A stretch of DNA of 32,631 nucleotides from PS1 clade bacterium (lineage in GTDB: Bacteria; Pseudomonadota; Alphaproteobacteria; RS24), in contig QOQK01000010.1 of the NCBI GenBank assembly GCA_003331985.1, forward strand, positions 1-32,631, read 5' to 3'. Positions 23,480-31,886 of this stretch are shown here, one piece after another. Positions within the stretch are counted from its first letter, which is position 1; each line of letters begins with the position of its first letter. Under the pieces are notes generated by a model. That model was given only the letters and a program-made list of their open reading frames with translations, searched no databases and was not told where the DNA came from. Position numbers and translations under genes: made by a program.

Positions 23480-24493
23480 TTAATCTGGGCTAACATCCAA
23501 AATAAGCTTACCGGTATTTTGACCACTAAACAGTTTCATAAAGACTTCGAAAGAATTTTCGATACCGCTATCTATATGCTCATCAAATCTCACTTTTCCG
23601 TCTGCAATCCAGCCAGCGACTTCTGCCCCACCTTCAGCAAACCGAGGGGCATAGTCTCTGATAAGAAACCCTTTAACTGTTGTCTGTTTGACAATGGTCT
23701 GCCACAGATTGCGCGCACCTTTTGGCTCAGTATTATATTCACTGATAAGCCCACACAAAATAACCCGTGAATATTCATTTAAATTCATCAATCCGGCATC
23801 GAGAATATCACCACCAACATTTTCAAAGATAATGTCCACGCCATCTGGCGCAGCTTCACCAATCTCTTTGGTAAGGCTATCGACATCTTTACCGCGATAA
23901 TCAACTGCCGCGTCAAAACCATAATCCTCAATCAAGCGGCGGCATTTTTCAGCACCGCCCGCAATGCCAACAGCACGACAGCCTTTAATTTTTGCAATCT
24001 GGCCAACCATTGAACCAACCGCACCCGCAGCGCCGGACACCAAAACTGTCTCACCAGCTTTTGGTTGTCCTGCATCTTGCAAGCCGAAATAAGCGGTCAG
24101 ACCAACTGCCCCCAAGGCTGACAGAAAAATACTGGGCGAAAGAACAATATCGACATCAATTGGCGACGTAAAACCACCGGGCAGAACCAAAGAATATTCC
24201 TCGACCTTATTCAGTCCCAAAACCCATTGACCTTCAGTAAATTCTGGGTTTTTTGACTTATAAACCCGGCCAACTGTCGTGGCTCGCACCGCGTCATCTA
24301 GATCAACAGGCGGCATATATGAGGGGGCATCATCAAGCCAGCCCCGCATGGCAGGATCGATAGAAATAAAGTGATTACGGACAACAAACGCCCCATCTTC
24401 AGGCTCGGGGATTGGCGTTTCCAGCAACTCAAAATCATCCGGTTTTGGCTCCCCGACAGGGCGTTTTTTGAGAATAAATCTTCTGTTCGTCAT
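23480..24493 (-). CDS. Zinc-free MDR oxidoreductase (CurA/prostaglandin reductase-like)
   Basis: 337 residues of the NADP-dependent leukotriene B4 dehydrogenase/curcumin reductase branch of medium-chain reductases. MRGWLDDAPSYMPPV near the N-terminus, the Rossmann loop VSGAAGAVGSMVGQIAK (152-168) and the NADPH-phosphate-binding GIAGGAEKC (176-184) with Y199-R200 are visible. There are no zinc-ligand cysteines. The family reduces the C=C bond of alpha,beta-unsaturated ketones or aldehydes in the cytoplasm. AGGAGG lies seven bases before the ATG. It is divergent from a paralogue at 24618 and leads into the SDR at 22710. Confidence 0.92.
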   Translation of the reverse strand: MTNRRFILKKRPVGEPKPDDFELLETPIPEPEDGAFVVRNHFISIDPAMRGWLDDAPSYMPPVDLDDAVRATTVGRVYKSKNPEFTEGQWVLGLNKVEEYSLVLPGGFTSPIDVDIVLSPSIFLSALGAVGLTAYFGLQDAGQPKAGETVLVSGAAGAVGSMVGQIAKIKGCRAVGIAGGAEKCRRLIEDYGFDAAVDYRGKDVDSLTKEIGEAAPDGVDIIFENVGGDILDAGLMNLNEYSRVILCGLISEYNTEPKGARNLWQTIVKQTTVKGFLIRDYAPRFAEGGAEVAGWIADGKVRFDEHIDSGIENSFEVFMKLFSGQNTGKLILDVSPD

Positions 24494-24565
24494 CTCTATT
24501 CCTCCTAATGTTTGTCGTCATAATCGCACAGAGCGACCTTGCCGCAACTAACAATTAACAGAGTA

Positions 24566-24583
24566 TGCCATTACAAATTGGCA
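24566..24583. promoter_or_regulatory. Inverted repeat TGCCA-N8-TGGCA between divergent MDR genes
   Basis: Five-base perfect arms in the 124-base gap between two divergently transcribed paralogous MDR genes (24494-24617). It is 35 bases before the plus-strand start and 73 before the minus-strand start. It could bind a shared regulator; short arms make chance occurrence possible. Confidence 0.35.
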
Positions 24584-24617
24584 GCTATGCTATTGCTATG
24601 AAAATAATGAATATAAC

Positions 24618-25628
24618 ATGTCAGGTAATCCAATCATGACCAGATGTTGGCAAATAACCGCCCATCCTAGAGGGCGCCCCCTTGAAGACAGCGACTTCAA
24701 ATTGGTGGATATTGACCAACCCCAACCCGGCGCAGGTGAAGCTCTGCTAAAAACGCTTTGGCTCGGTTTTGATCCCGCTCAAAAAGGTTGGATGGAAAAT
24801 GTTGCCGATTATGTCGCGCCCATGCAAGTCGGCGATATCATGCGCGGCACGGGTATCGGGGAGGTTATAGAAAGCAACAATCCCGATATGCCTGTTGGCA
24901 GTCTTTGGACTGGCATGACCGGCTGGACTGAACATTTTATTACGGACGGCAAAGGGTTTGATGCTGTCGAGACCGAATTGGCGCCAACAGCCAGCCTTTC
25001 TGTTTTAGGTTTGACAGGAATGACTGCCTGGTGTGGCTTGTTCAAAATTGGCATGCCTGTCGCCGGAGATACAATTGTTGTGTCCGGCGCCGCAGGTGCA
25101 ACCGGATCGATTGTCGGTCAACTGGCAAAACTGATGCAGTGCCGTGTCATTGGCATTGCTGGCGGAGCTGAAAAATGTGCCTGGCTTCAGAATGAAGCAG
25201 GTTTTGACGCCGCCATTGATTATAAAAACGAAAACGTCAAAGAACGCTTGCGGGAGCTTGCCCCAAAAGGTGCAAATATCGTCTACGACAATGTAGGGGG
25301 CAAAGTTCTAGATGATATGCTGGGAAATATTGCCACTCATGCGCGTGTCGTTGTGTGTGGTGGTATCAGCCGTTATGAAACCGGCGACATGCCCGCCGGC
25401 CCACAAAATTATTTTAATTTAATTTTCCGTCGTGCAACGATGGCAGGGTTTATTGTCCTTGATTACACAAGTGAATTTCCGGCTATCCGAAAACGCATGA
25501 TGCAACTGATTAAAGACGACAAATTAACATGGCAGGAGGATTGTCAGTCCGGGTTTGAAGCGGCGCCTGAAACACTGAACCGCCTATATAAGGGATTAAA
25601 TAAAGGGAAGCAGATTTTAAAAATCTGA
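24618..25628 (+). CDS. Zinc-free MDR oxidoreductase (CurA-like), paralogue 2
   Basis: 336 residues with the same architecture as its divergent neighbour: FDPAQKGWMENVADYVAPMQVGDIMRG, the Rossmann loop VSGAAGATGSIVGQLAK (155-171) and IAGGAEKC (180-187), then AAIDYKNENVKERL. It should be an NADPH-dependent ene-reductase for enone or enal intermediates. The start may be ATG 24618 or the internal ATG 24636 (MTRCWQ), which has AGG ten bases upstream; the first was kept. It is followed 28-34 bases later by an SDR gene on the same strand. This mirrors the MDR-SDR pair on the minus strand. Confidence 0.92.
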   Translation: MSGNPIMTRCWQITAHPRGRPLEDSDFKLVDIDQPQPGAGEALLKTLWLGFDPAQKGWMENVADYVAPMQVGDIMRGTGIGEVIESNNPDMPVGSLWTGMTGWTEHFITDGKGFDAVETELAPTASLSVLGLTGMTAWCGLFKIGMPVAGDTIVVSGAAGATGSIVGQLAKLMQCRVIGIAGGAEKCAWLQNEAGFDAAIDYKNENVKERLRELAPKGANIVYDNVGGKVLDDMLGNIATHARVVVCGGISRYETGDMPAGPQNYFNLIFRRATMAGFIVLDYTSEFPAIRKRMMQLIKDDKLTWQEDCQSGFEAAPETLNRLYKGLNKGKQILKI

Positions 25629-25662
25629 TTGAAATTAATTTTAGGGAAAAAGGGAGATGATA

Positions 25663-26427
25663 ATGAACCAACTCGAAAACAAAGTAGCTTTGGTTACTGG
25701 CGGTGCATCCCGCCCGGGGCTAGGGAGTGCCATTGCAGATAAATTTGCATCGGAAGGCGCTTTTGTATTTCTCACCGATATTGACGAAAATGGATGTATC
25801 GAGTCACTTGATGTTATTAAAAATAATGGCGGACAGGGTGCTGCGCTGAAACATAATGTCACGGATGAAAAAGATTGGGATAATGTTTTCGCCGCTATTA
25901 AAGAGCAAAAAGGTCAGCTCGATATTCTTGTTAATAATGCCGGCATTTCACAACTAGGCACAATTGACTCGGCGACATCGGAAGAATATCTGCGTGTCAT
26001 GGATACAAATATGCATAGCGTTTTTTATGGCACCAAAAGAGCCGTCGCGATGATGCGTGAAACCGGTAATGGCGGGAATATTATCAATATGTCCTCCATC
26101 TCTGGCATTGTCGGTATCCCCGGTAATGTGGCCTATAGTGCAGCTAAGGCGGGGGTAAGGCTGATGACAAAAACTGTCGCTATGGAAACCGCAAAAGAAA
26201 ATATTCGTGTGAACTCCATTCACCCCGGCTTGATCGATACAAATTTACTCGCTGGCGCGAAACAGGAAAATGCCGCGAACTGGGATATGTTTGTGCAAGC
26301 TATTCCAATGGGTCGATTGGGAGATCCTGAAGATATCGCAAATTGTGCATTGTTCCTGGCGAGTGATCAGGGAAAATACATCACCGGCGCAGAGCTTGTT
26401 GTGGATGGTGGCGTTACAGCAATGTAA
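25663..26427 (+). CDS. Short-chain dehydrogenase/reductase (SDR)
   Basis: 254 residues from ATG 25663, chosen because GGGAG (25652-25656) is six bases before it; an ATG at 25657 would abut that site. Catalytic residues S145, Y158 and K162 (YSAAK), NNAG at 91-94, and D39 at the beta-2 end indicating NAD(H). The glycine-rich loop is TGGASRPGLG, two residues longer than the classical TGGASGIG, a variant seen in some bile-acid/steroid and cyclohexanol-type SDRs. Probably an alcohol dehydrogenase acting with the upstream ene-reductase. It converges with the third MDR gene. Confidence 0.92.
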   Translation: MNQLENKVALVTGGASRPGLGSAIADKFASEGAFVFLTDIDENGCIESLDVIKNNGGQGAALKHNVTDEKDWDNVFAAIKEQKGQLDILVNNAGISQLGTIDSATSEEYLRVMDTNMHSVFYGTKRAVAMMRETGNGGNIINMSSISGIVGIPGNVAYSAAKAGVRLMTKTVAMETAKENIRVNSIHPGLIDTNLLAGAKQENAANWDMFVQAIPMGRLGDPEDIANCALFLASDQGKYITGAELVVDGGVTAM

Positions 26428-26465
26428 CCTCTGGGGGCTTCTAGGGGGGTGAGTCTGGCTAAACC

Positions 26466-27473
26466 TTAAAAAAGTTTAACCAGCGTCTTGCCAATATTGC
26501 CTCCGGTAAACAGCTTCGTATAAGCCGTCAGCATATTATCCAACCCATCCGTAACATCGAATGGCATATCCAGCTTGCCGGCAACATATTGCTCCTTAAG
26601 GGCCTCAGTTAAGCGCGCGCCCTGATCGGCAAAATCTGGTGAGAAGAAACCCTTAACCGTCAGGCGCTTCATCAAAATCTGATCAAATCTAGCAGGCTGT
26701 GTTGGTTGGCCGGAATATTCCGCAATCAGACCACTAATCGCAATCCGTCCATAATTTGCCATGTTTGGGAAAACCGCATCAATTTGCGGGCCGCCGACAT
26801 TATCAAAGTAAACATCAATGCCACCTTCAATCTGTGCCAGACGCTCCTCAACATTTTCAGATTTATAATCAATGGCAGTAATGCCAAATTCTTTTTCCAA
26901 GAAAGCACATTTATCTGCACCACCTGCCGTACCGTAAACATTACATCCAAGATTTCTGGCAATCTGACAGGCCACCATGCCGGCGGCGCCACCTGCGGCA
27001 GATACCAACACATTTTCACCAGCTTTGGCTTCGCCAGTTTCTGTAATGCCCCACATGCCGGTCCAGCCTGTAAAACCAAGTACGCCGAGATGCTGACGAA
27101 TATCGTCGATAGATTTATCTAATTTCATAAGGCCGGAAAGTTCCGCCGTGAACACCGAATAATCAGCCCATTGCCCGAAGCCGCGCACTAAATCGCCTTC
27201 TTCAAAATTCGGGTCAGATGAAGCTATTACTTCCCCGACGCCCAACCCCACCATAGGAATATTCAAATCCAGCGGCGGTTGGTAGCCATCTTCCCGCCCG
27301 GTAATCCACATGCGTGTTCCGGCATCAAGAGAAAGGTACTGATTTTTAACTATCACTTGACCATCAACTGGAGTTGTAAGTGGCGTCTCCTCTAGCGTGA
27401 ACGCTTCATCATAGGCATTACCTTCGGGCCGTTTGATGAATTTCCAGAAGCGATTGGTGAGATTTTCAACCAC
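26466..27473 (-). CDS. Zinc-free MDR oxidoreductase (CurA-like), paralogue 3
   Basis: 335 residues, the third member of the family in 4 kb. SLDAGTRMWITGREDGYQPPLDL, the Rossmann loop SAAGGAAGMVACQIAR (158-173) and TAGGADKC (182-189), ITAIDYKSENVEERL. The AxxGxxG loop reads AAGGAAG where the other two have GAAGAVG or GAAGATG, so it is the most divergent of the three. The start is GTG at 27473, supported by GGAG seven bases upstream. A nearby ATG (27476-27478) is out of frame. It lies 36 bases downstream of the ABM-domain gene on the same strand, so the two form a small operon. Confidence 0.91.
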   Translation of the reverse strand: MVENLTNRFWKFIKRPEGNAYDEAFTLEETPLTTPVDGQVIVKNQYLSLDAGTRMWITGREDGYQPPLDLNIPMVGLGVGEVIASSDPNFEEGDLVRGFGQWADYSVFTAELSGLMKLDKSIDDIRQHLGVLGFTGWTGMWGITETGEAKAGENVLVSAAGGAAGMVACQIARNLGCNVYGTAGGADKCAFLEKEFGITAIDYKSENVEERLAQIEGGIDVYFDNVGGPQIDAVFPNMANYGRIAISGLIAEYSGQPTQPARFDQILMKRLTVKGFFSPDFADQGARLTEALKEQYVAGKLDMPFDVTDGLDNMLTAYTKLFTGGNIGKTLVKLF

Positions 27474-27509
27474 AGCATATCTCCAATTTTTTATTCTAGG
27501 TTTTAAACT

Positions 27510-27818
27510 TTACTCAGATCCGGGGAGTGGACGCTCGCCAGAAATGTCGAAGACTTTGACAGTTGTATCCTGCATATGCGGAAAGAATTTTTCGAAGAAT
27601 GCCATAATCCATGGCTGTCCAAAATGAACAAGCAATGCCTCATCATCACGCCATTTCTCAAGGACATTCACAAGACCCTTATCCGCATCCTCTACCAGTA
27701 AGGAGTAATGCATGCATCCATCCTCGGCACGCACTTTGTCAACCATAGCGGCAACCTCGGCTTTAAAATCGTCAATGATTTCAGGATTCATTGTCATTGT
27801 TCCGGCTACAAAAATCAT
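27510..27818 (-). CDS. Antibiotic biosynthesis monooxygenase (ABM)-domain protein
   Basis: 102 residues from ATG 27818: MIFVAGTMTMNPEIIDDFKAEV, then DGCMHYSLLVEDADKGLVNVLEKWRDDEAL and HFGQPWIMAFFEKFFP. This is the dimeric alpha-beta barrel of YgiN-like ABM proteins, which act as cofactor-free quinol monooxygenases or as small-molecule-binding proteins. A 17-codon longer frame from 27869 is open, but GGGGG at 27826-27830 is seven bases before ATG 27818 and supports the shorter form. It precedes the third MDR gene in the same transcript and is divergent from a SnoaL-like gene. Function within the pathway unknown. Confidence 0.85.
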   Translation of the reverse strand: MIFVAGTMTMNPEIIDDFKAEVAAMVDKVRAEDGCMHYSLLVEDADKGLVNVLEKWRDDEALLVHFGQPWIMAFFEKFFPHMQDTTVKVFDISGERPLPGSE

Positions 27819-27825
27819 ATCAGTT

Positions 27826-27830
27826 CCCCC
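27826..27830 (-). promoter_or_regulatory. Ribosome-binding site deciding the ABM-protein start
   Basis: GGGGG on the minus strand, seven bases upstream of ATG 27818, inside the longer alternative frame that begins at 27869. Confidence 0.6.
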
Positions 27831-27968
27831 AAATATAATGCCTGCTGTTTTTGCAGGTCGTAAACTCATAAAAGACCCTGACCTGACCGCAAACCACTAG
27901 CTTTTTGGGGAGTATTTATATCCAGACTAATTTTCCATGCTCAATCCAAGATAAATGGAGGTAAATTT

Positions 27969-28367
27969 ATGTCCGATAAGCCTGATTTGATTAATTTGGT
28001 GAACATTTTTTTTGAATATGCCCGCCAAGGAAACTTCGCAGAACTTGAAGCCATGATGACGGACGATATCGTGATTATCGAGTCAGATAGTCTTCCATTT
28101 GCCGGAAGATATACCGGCAAAAAAGCATTGCAAAACCTCTATACTAAAATTATGCCAATGCTGAAAATTTCAGAAGTCAGACAGTCTAATTTAATGCTCG
28201 GCGAAACTTCAGTCTGCTGTGAGGTTGAACTTCACCCTAAGGATTCAGATGAGGTCATAGAGATGATGGAAATGTATGTCTTCCGTGGGGATAAGCTGTG
28301 CATGATTAAGCCATTCTACTTTAACCATGACCAGGTACATGCCATTTCTAAAGCTAACACTGCCTAA
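27969..28367 (+). CDS. SnoaL/NTF2-like protein
   Basis: 132 residues: MSDKPDLINLVNIFFEYARQGNFAELEAMMTDDIVI, then FAGRYTGKKALQNLY and VCCEVELHPKDSDEVIEMMEMYVFRGDKLCMIKPFYFNHDQV. The helix-strand order and the final F-R-G-D-K strand match the nuclear transport factor 2-like SnoaL group (limonene epoxide hydrolase/ketosteroid isomerase fold). No catalytic residues can be fixed. GGAGGT lies nine bases before the ATG. It is a single plus-strand gene between the divergent ABM gene and the convergent E2 gene. It is the third NTF2-fold protein in the window and not obviously a recent copy of the other two. Confidence 0.82.
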   Translation: MSDKPDLINLVNIFFEYARQGNFAELEAMMTDDIVIIESDSLPFAGRYTGKKALQNLYTKIMPMLKISEVRQSNLMLGETSVCCEVELHPKDSDEVIEMMEMYVFRGDKLCMIKPFYFNHDQVHAISKANTA

Positions 28368-28390
28368 AATAAGCAGCCAGAAATAACTTC

Positions 28391-29827
28391 TTAGAAAAAC
28401 AGTTCCGGGTCTTCAATCATTGACTTCAAAGTCGCCATGAACTTTGCTCCAGCGGCACCATCAATCGCGCGGTGATCGCAAGACATGGCAACTGACAGCT
28501 TGCTGCGGAATTCGCCGGAGCCATCTTCCATTTCTGTCATCACACGGCTAATGCCGCCAATCGCCAGAATAGACCCTTGAGGCGGATTGATAATCGCATC
28601 AAACTGGTCAACACCCATCATACCCAGATTGGAAATGGTCAGTGTACCACCCTCCAAATCAGCAAAGCCAAGTTTGCCCGTATTTGCTTTCTTAATAAGC
28701 TGGGTCGTCGCCCGTGAAATATCGCTGATATCCATGAGGTCAACATTTTTGACGACAGGCGTTATGAGACCGGACTTCGCCGCAATCGCAACCCCGACAT
28801 TGGCATGCGAGTAATAATGAATTTTATCGTCATGTACTTGCACATTGACATCGGGATGCTCAACGAGCGCCCGACCGACAGCCTTAACCAGATAATCGTT
28901 TAGGGACGCTTTGGTGCTCAGCACCTTATTACCGATACGGCGGAATTCTAAAAGGTTCTCAACATCAAAATCACTGCGAATATAGAAATGCGGTATTGTT
29001 GATTTGGCTTCTGTCAAACGCTTGGCGATAACCTTACGAATTTTATCCATCTCAACAATTTGCGGTGTGTTGTCAGCGTTTTCAGCAAGTGATGCTTGCG
29101 GTCTAGCACCGGCATCCGGTAGCAATGCAAAAACGTCTTCTTTACGAATCCGCCCACGTGCACCCGATCCCGTGACACCTTTAAGGTCAATACCGTTCAT
29201 GGCGGCAAGCCTTTTAGCAAGCGGTGATGCAAAAATTGACTCGTCATCAGCTGGTACGGGCAAAGCTCCACCCAGATCAACTGCCGCATCAGGCCGCGAA
29301 GCTTGATGCACATCTTGATAGGTGATGCGTCCATTTCGGCCCGAGCCGCTTATCTGAGTGGCGTCAACTTGCAACTCAATTGCCAGTTCCCGTGCTTTCG
29401 GACTGATATTCAGATTGTCGAAACTCGTATCACTAATCGCCGGCGCTGACGGCGCAGGCGCTTCGGCGACAGATGTTTCAACAGGCGCTGGTGCTGCTGA
29501 GTCTGAATTACGCCCAACCGCTGTGCCCGTGTCAGCCGCTTCAAAGCTTTGAGCAAAAGTTTCAATCTCACCGTCCGGCACATCTGTATCTCCGAAAACG
29601 CCAAGCAAAGCCCCGACAGGTTCTGTTTGGCCGGAAGGTGTTACGATTTTGCGAAGAACACCATCAAATTCAGCTTCCACCTCATTTGAAATTTTGTCAG
29701 TTTCAATCAGAGCAATAATTTCACCCTTTTTGAATGACTGGCCTTCTTTCACAACCCATTCCGAGATTGTGCCTTCTTGCATCTCGATACCCCATTTGGG
29801 CATGGTGAATGCTTTGATATTTTTCAT
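28391..29827 (-). CDS. 2-oxo acid dehydrogenase complex E2 (dihydrolipoyl acyltransferase)
   Basis: 478 residues. One lipoyl domain at 1-80 with the lipoylated lysine K45 in ETDKISNEVEA; an Ala/Pro-rich linker; then two peripheral-subunit-binding domains, ISPKARELA...GSGRNGRITYQDV (about 141-173) and ASPLAKRLA...GSGARGRIRKEDV (about 200-232). The acyltransferase domain ends in SCDHRAIDGA with catalytic H452 and D456. Having two subunit-binding domains after a single lipoyl domain is uncommon. The enzyme transfers the acyl group made by E1 to CoA. It follows E1-beta by 12 bases. E3 is absent, so the shared housekeeping lipoamide dehydrogenase would be needed. The substrate could be pyruvate, acetoin, or a branched or pathway-specific 2-oxo acid. 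Confidence 0.94.
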   Translation of the reverse strand: MKNIKAFTMPKWGIEMQEGTISEWVVKEGQSFKKGEIIALIETDKISNEVEAEFDGVLRKIVTPSGQTEPVGALLGVFGDTDVPDGEIETFAQSFEAADTGTAVGRNSDSAAPAPVETSVAEAPAPSAPAISDTSFDNLNISPKARELAIELQVDATQISGSGRNGRITYQDVHQASRPDAAVDLGGALPVPADDESIFASPLAKRLAAMNGIDLKGVTGSGARGRIRKEDVFALLPDAGARPQASLAENADNTPQIVEMDKIRKVIAKRLTEAKSTIPHFYIRSDFDVENLLEFRRIGNKVLSTKASLNDYLVKAVGRALVEHPDVNVQVHDDKIHYYSHANVGVAIAAKSGLITPVVKNVDLMDISDISRATTQLIKKANTGKLGFADLEGGTLTISNLGMMGVDQFDAIINPPQGSILAIGGISRVMTEMEDGSGEFRSKLSVAMSCDHRAIDGAAGAKFMATLKSMIEDPELFF

Positions 29828-29839
29828 CGTTGCCTCGCG

Positions 29840-30850
29840 CTATTTCCAGGCTAGAGTTCGTTGAACGGCATCTGCGATTTTGCCCGGAGACGGCAGATAG
29901 GCCTTTTCAAGTTCTCGTGCAAAAGGCACGGGTGTGTGCGGCGATGTGACCATTTCGGGCGGCGCCTTCAAGCTCGCATAAGCTTTGTTAGTGACCAGCG
30001 ATACAATATCGGTAGCCAACCCGCAACGCGGGGGCGACTCGTCAACAACGACCAAACGACCGGTATTTTCGACTGAGTCCAAAATAGCCTCTTCATCTAA
30101 CGGGCTGGTGGTTCGTAAATCAATGACATCACAGCCTATACCTTGCTCGGCAAGTCCTTGAGCAGCTTTTGTTGCAAATTTAACCATCAAACCTGCAGCA
30201 ACGATTGTGACATCTTCGCCGGCATGAGCCAATCGCGCATGACCGAAAGGAATAGTATATTCACCTTCAGGCACTTCGCCTTTTTCGGCATAAAGAGCTT
30301 TGTGTTCCAGAAAGATAACCGGATCTTGATCCCGAATAGCTGTCGTCAAAAGTCCTTTAGCATCAGCCGGCGTTGACGGCATTACAACTTTCAGCCCCGG
30401 CATGGAAGTCAGAATACCGTGCGGCGCCTGACTGTGCTGAGCAGCAGCGTTCAACCCGGCACCGTAAATCATTCGCACCACTGCCGGACACTCAGTTTTA
30501 CCGCCAAACATATAGCGGAATTTTGCCATCTGGTTCCAGATCTGATCCATACAAACGCCCAAAAAGTCGGCGAACATAATTTCTGCGACAGGGCGCTTAC
30601 CCGTCAGACCAAGGCCGCCGGCAGCACCAATAATCGCACTTTCAGAAATCGGCGTATCAATGACGCGATCTCCACCAAACTTATCATAAAGACCGGTAGA
30701 CGTTCCCCAGATACCACCGATTGCCTCGGGGCCACCTTCTGTTCCCATACCACCTACAATGTCCTCACCAAGAACGACGACATTCTCATCCCGTTCCATT
30801 TCAGCGAACAGAGTTTGTAAAATTGCTTCACGCAGCATTAATTCAGCCAT
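29840..30850 (-). CDS. 2-oxo acid dehydrogenase E1 component, beta subunit
   Basis: 336 residues, transketolase-like pyrimidine-binding and C-terminal domains. MLREAILQTLFAEMERDENVVVLGEDIVGGMGTEGGPEAIGG at the N-terminus, DTPISESAIIGAAGGLGLTGKRPVAEIMFADF, then DVIDLRTTSPLDEEAILDSVENTGRLVVVDE. This layout is the acetoin/pyruvate/branched-chain E1-beta pattern; the specific substrate cannot be told. It pairs with E1-alpha (14 bases upstream) to bind thiamine diphosphate and decarboxylate a 2-oxo acid, passing the acyl group to the lipoyl arm of E2. Confidence 0.94.
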   Translation of the reverse strand: MAELMLREAILQTLFAEMERDENVVVLGEDIVGGMGTEGGPEAIGGIWGTSTGLYDKFGGDRVIDTPISESAIIGAAGGLGLTGKRPVAEIMFADFLGVCMDQIWNQMAKFRYMFGGKTECPAVVRMIYGAGLNAAAQHSQAPHGILTSMPGLKVVMPSTPADAKGLLTTAIRDQDPVIFLEHKALYAEKGEVPEGEYTIPFGHARLAHAGEDVTIVAAGLMVKFATKAAQGLAEQGIGCDVIDLRTTSPLDEEAILDSVENTGRLVVVDESPPRCGLATDIVSLVTNKAYASLKAPPEMVTSPHTPVPFARELEKAYLPSPGKIADAVQRTLAWK

Positions 30851-30864
30851 CTGTTTGTCCCTTC

Positions 30865-31836
30865 TTAGATATAGTCAATATAGACATCGGTAAGAACATC
30901 TTCAGCCGTAGGCGGCGCAGCAGCCCGTGACTCTTCGACCGATTTGTCAATCAGGTCTGAGACTTCTTTATCAATGGCGTCCAAATCTTTTTTGCTGACG
31001 AGCTTGTTCTTCGCCGCATGCTCTCTGAATATCTTTATGCTATCGCGCTCTTCTCTGAGGCGTGCAATCTCGCCTTCGCCACGATAGTTTTGCGGATCGC
31101 CCTCAAAGTGACCAAAGAATCTTTCAGTATCAAACTCTACAGCTGCCGGACCTTTTCCGGCGCGAACATGGTCAACAACTTCACCCATAGTTTCATAGAC
31201 TTTAAAAAAGTCACACCCGTCAACGCGCCAAGCTTTCATGCCAAAACTTTCAGCACGGCTCGCAATATCCTTACTGCCGACAGCATAGGCCACGCCGGTG
31301 TGCTCTGAATAATGATTATTCTCAAACGCAAAAATTGCAGGGGCATTAGTCACAACAGCCAAATTCATGGCCTCAAAAGTTGTGCCTTGGTTACACGCAC
31401 CGTCACCAGAGAAAGCGACAGCCAAACGGCCATCACCGTATAATTTCGCAGCCAGCGCAGCGCCGACAACAATCGGTGGACCGCCACCAACGATACCATT
31501 TGCACCCAGCATACCTTTTTCAATATCGGCAATATGCATGGAACCGCCCTTGCCTTTACAAATCCCGTCAGCGCGGCCGTAAATTTCTAGCATCATGCCT
31601 CTGACATCACAGCCCTTGGCGATACAGTGACCATGCCCTCTATGGGTAGAAGCTATCGTGTCATTATAATCGAGATGTTCACAAACCCCGACAGCAACCG
31701 CTTCTTGACCTGCATAGAGATGGGTGAAACCTGCGATTTCACCTGTCATAATCTCATCATGCAAACGCTCTTCAAACATGCGGATAGTTTTCATCTGCCT
31801 GTATGCCTGCTTTAGCGCATCTTCACTGATTTGCAT
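30865..31836 (-). CDS. 2-oxo acid dehydrogenase E1 component, alpha subunit
   Basis: 323 residues, the short AcoA/PdhA form. The thiamine diphosphate motif runs from GDGACNQG (144-151) to FAFENN (169-174). HRGHGHCIAKG (65-75) and GKGGSMH (95-101) are the usual active-site loops. GGAGGG lies four bases before the ATG. It is followed by E1-beta and E2 and preceded, 50 bases upstream on the same strand, by an acyl-CoA dehydrogenase. The operon therefore joins a beta-oxidation-type step to oxidative decarboxylation. Best matched by eye to acetoin dehydrogenase-like or generic pyruvate dehydrogenase-like complexes. Confidence 0.94.
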   Translation of the reverse strand: MQISEDALKQAYRQMKTIRMFEERLHDEIMTGEIAGFTHLYAGQEAVAVGVCEHLDYNDTIASTHRGHGHCIAKGCDVRGMMLEIYGRADGICKGKGGSMHIADIEKGMLGANGIVGGGPPIVVGAALAAKLYGDGRLAVAFSGDGACNQGTTFEAMNLAVVTNAPAIFAFENNHYSEHTGVAYAVGSKDIASRAESFGMKAWRVDGCDFFKVYETMGEVVDHVRAGKGPAAVEFDTERFFGHFEGDPQNYRGEGEIARLREERDSIKIFREHAAKNKLVSKKDLDAIDKEVSDLIDKSVEESRAAAPPTAEDVLTDVYIDYI

Positions 31837-31886
31837 TCTTCCCTCCGTTTTTAAACGTACTGTTTACCGATACTTTGAAAGCCACC

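Noticed and set aside
26456-26480. Imperfect hairpin GGCTAAAC / GTTTAACC between convergent SDR and MDR ends
   Set aside because: One mismatch, overlaps the MDR stop codon and lies partly in coding sequence, and the loop rather than the 3' side holds the A/T run; not a credible terminator.
26706-27122. 138-codon plus-strand open frame opposite the third MDR gene
   Set aside because: Lies wholly within a gene with clear Rossmann motifs on the other strand.
28391-31836. Calling the E1/E2 operon acoABC (acetoin dehydrogenase)
   Set aside because: Subunit sizes and order fit, but no acetoin-specific neighbours or residues were found; pyruvate or branched 2-oxo acids remain possible.
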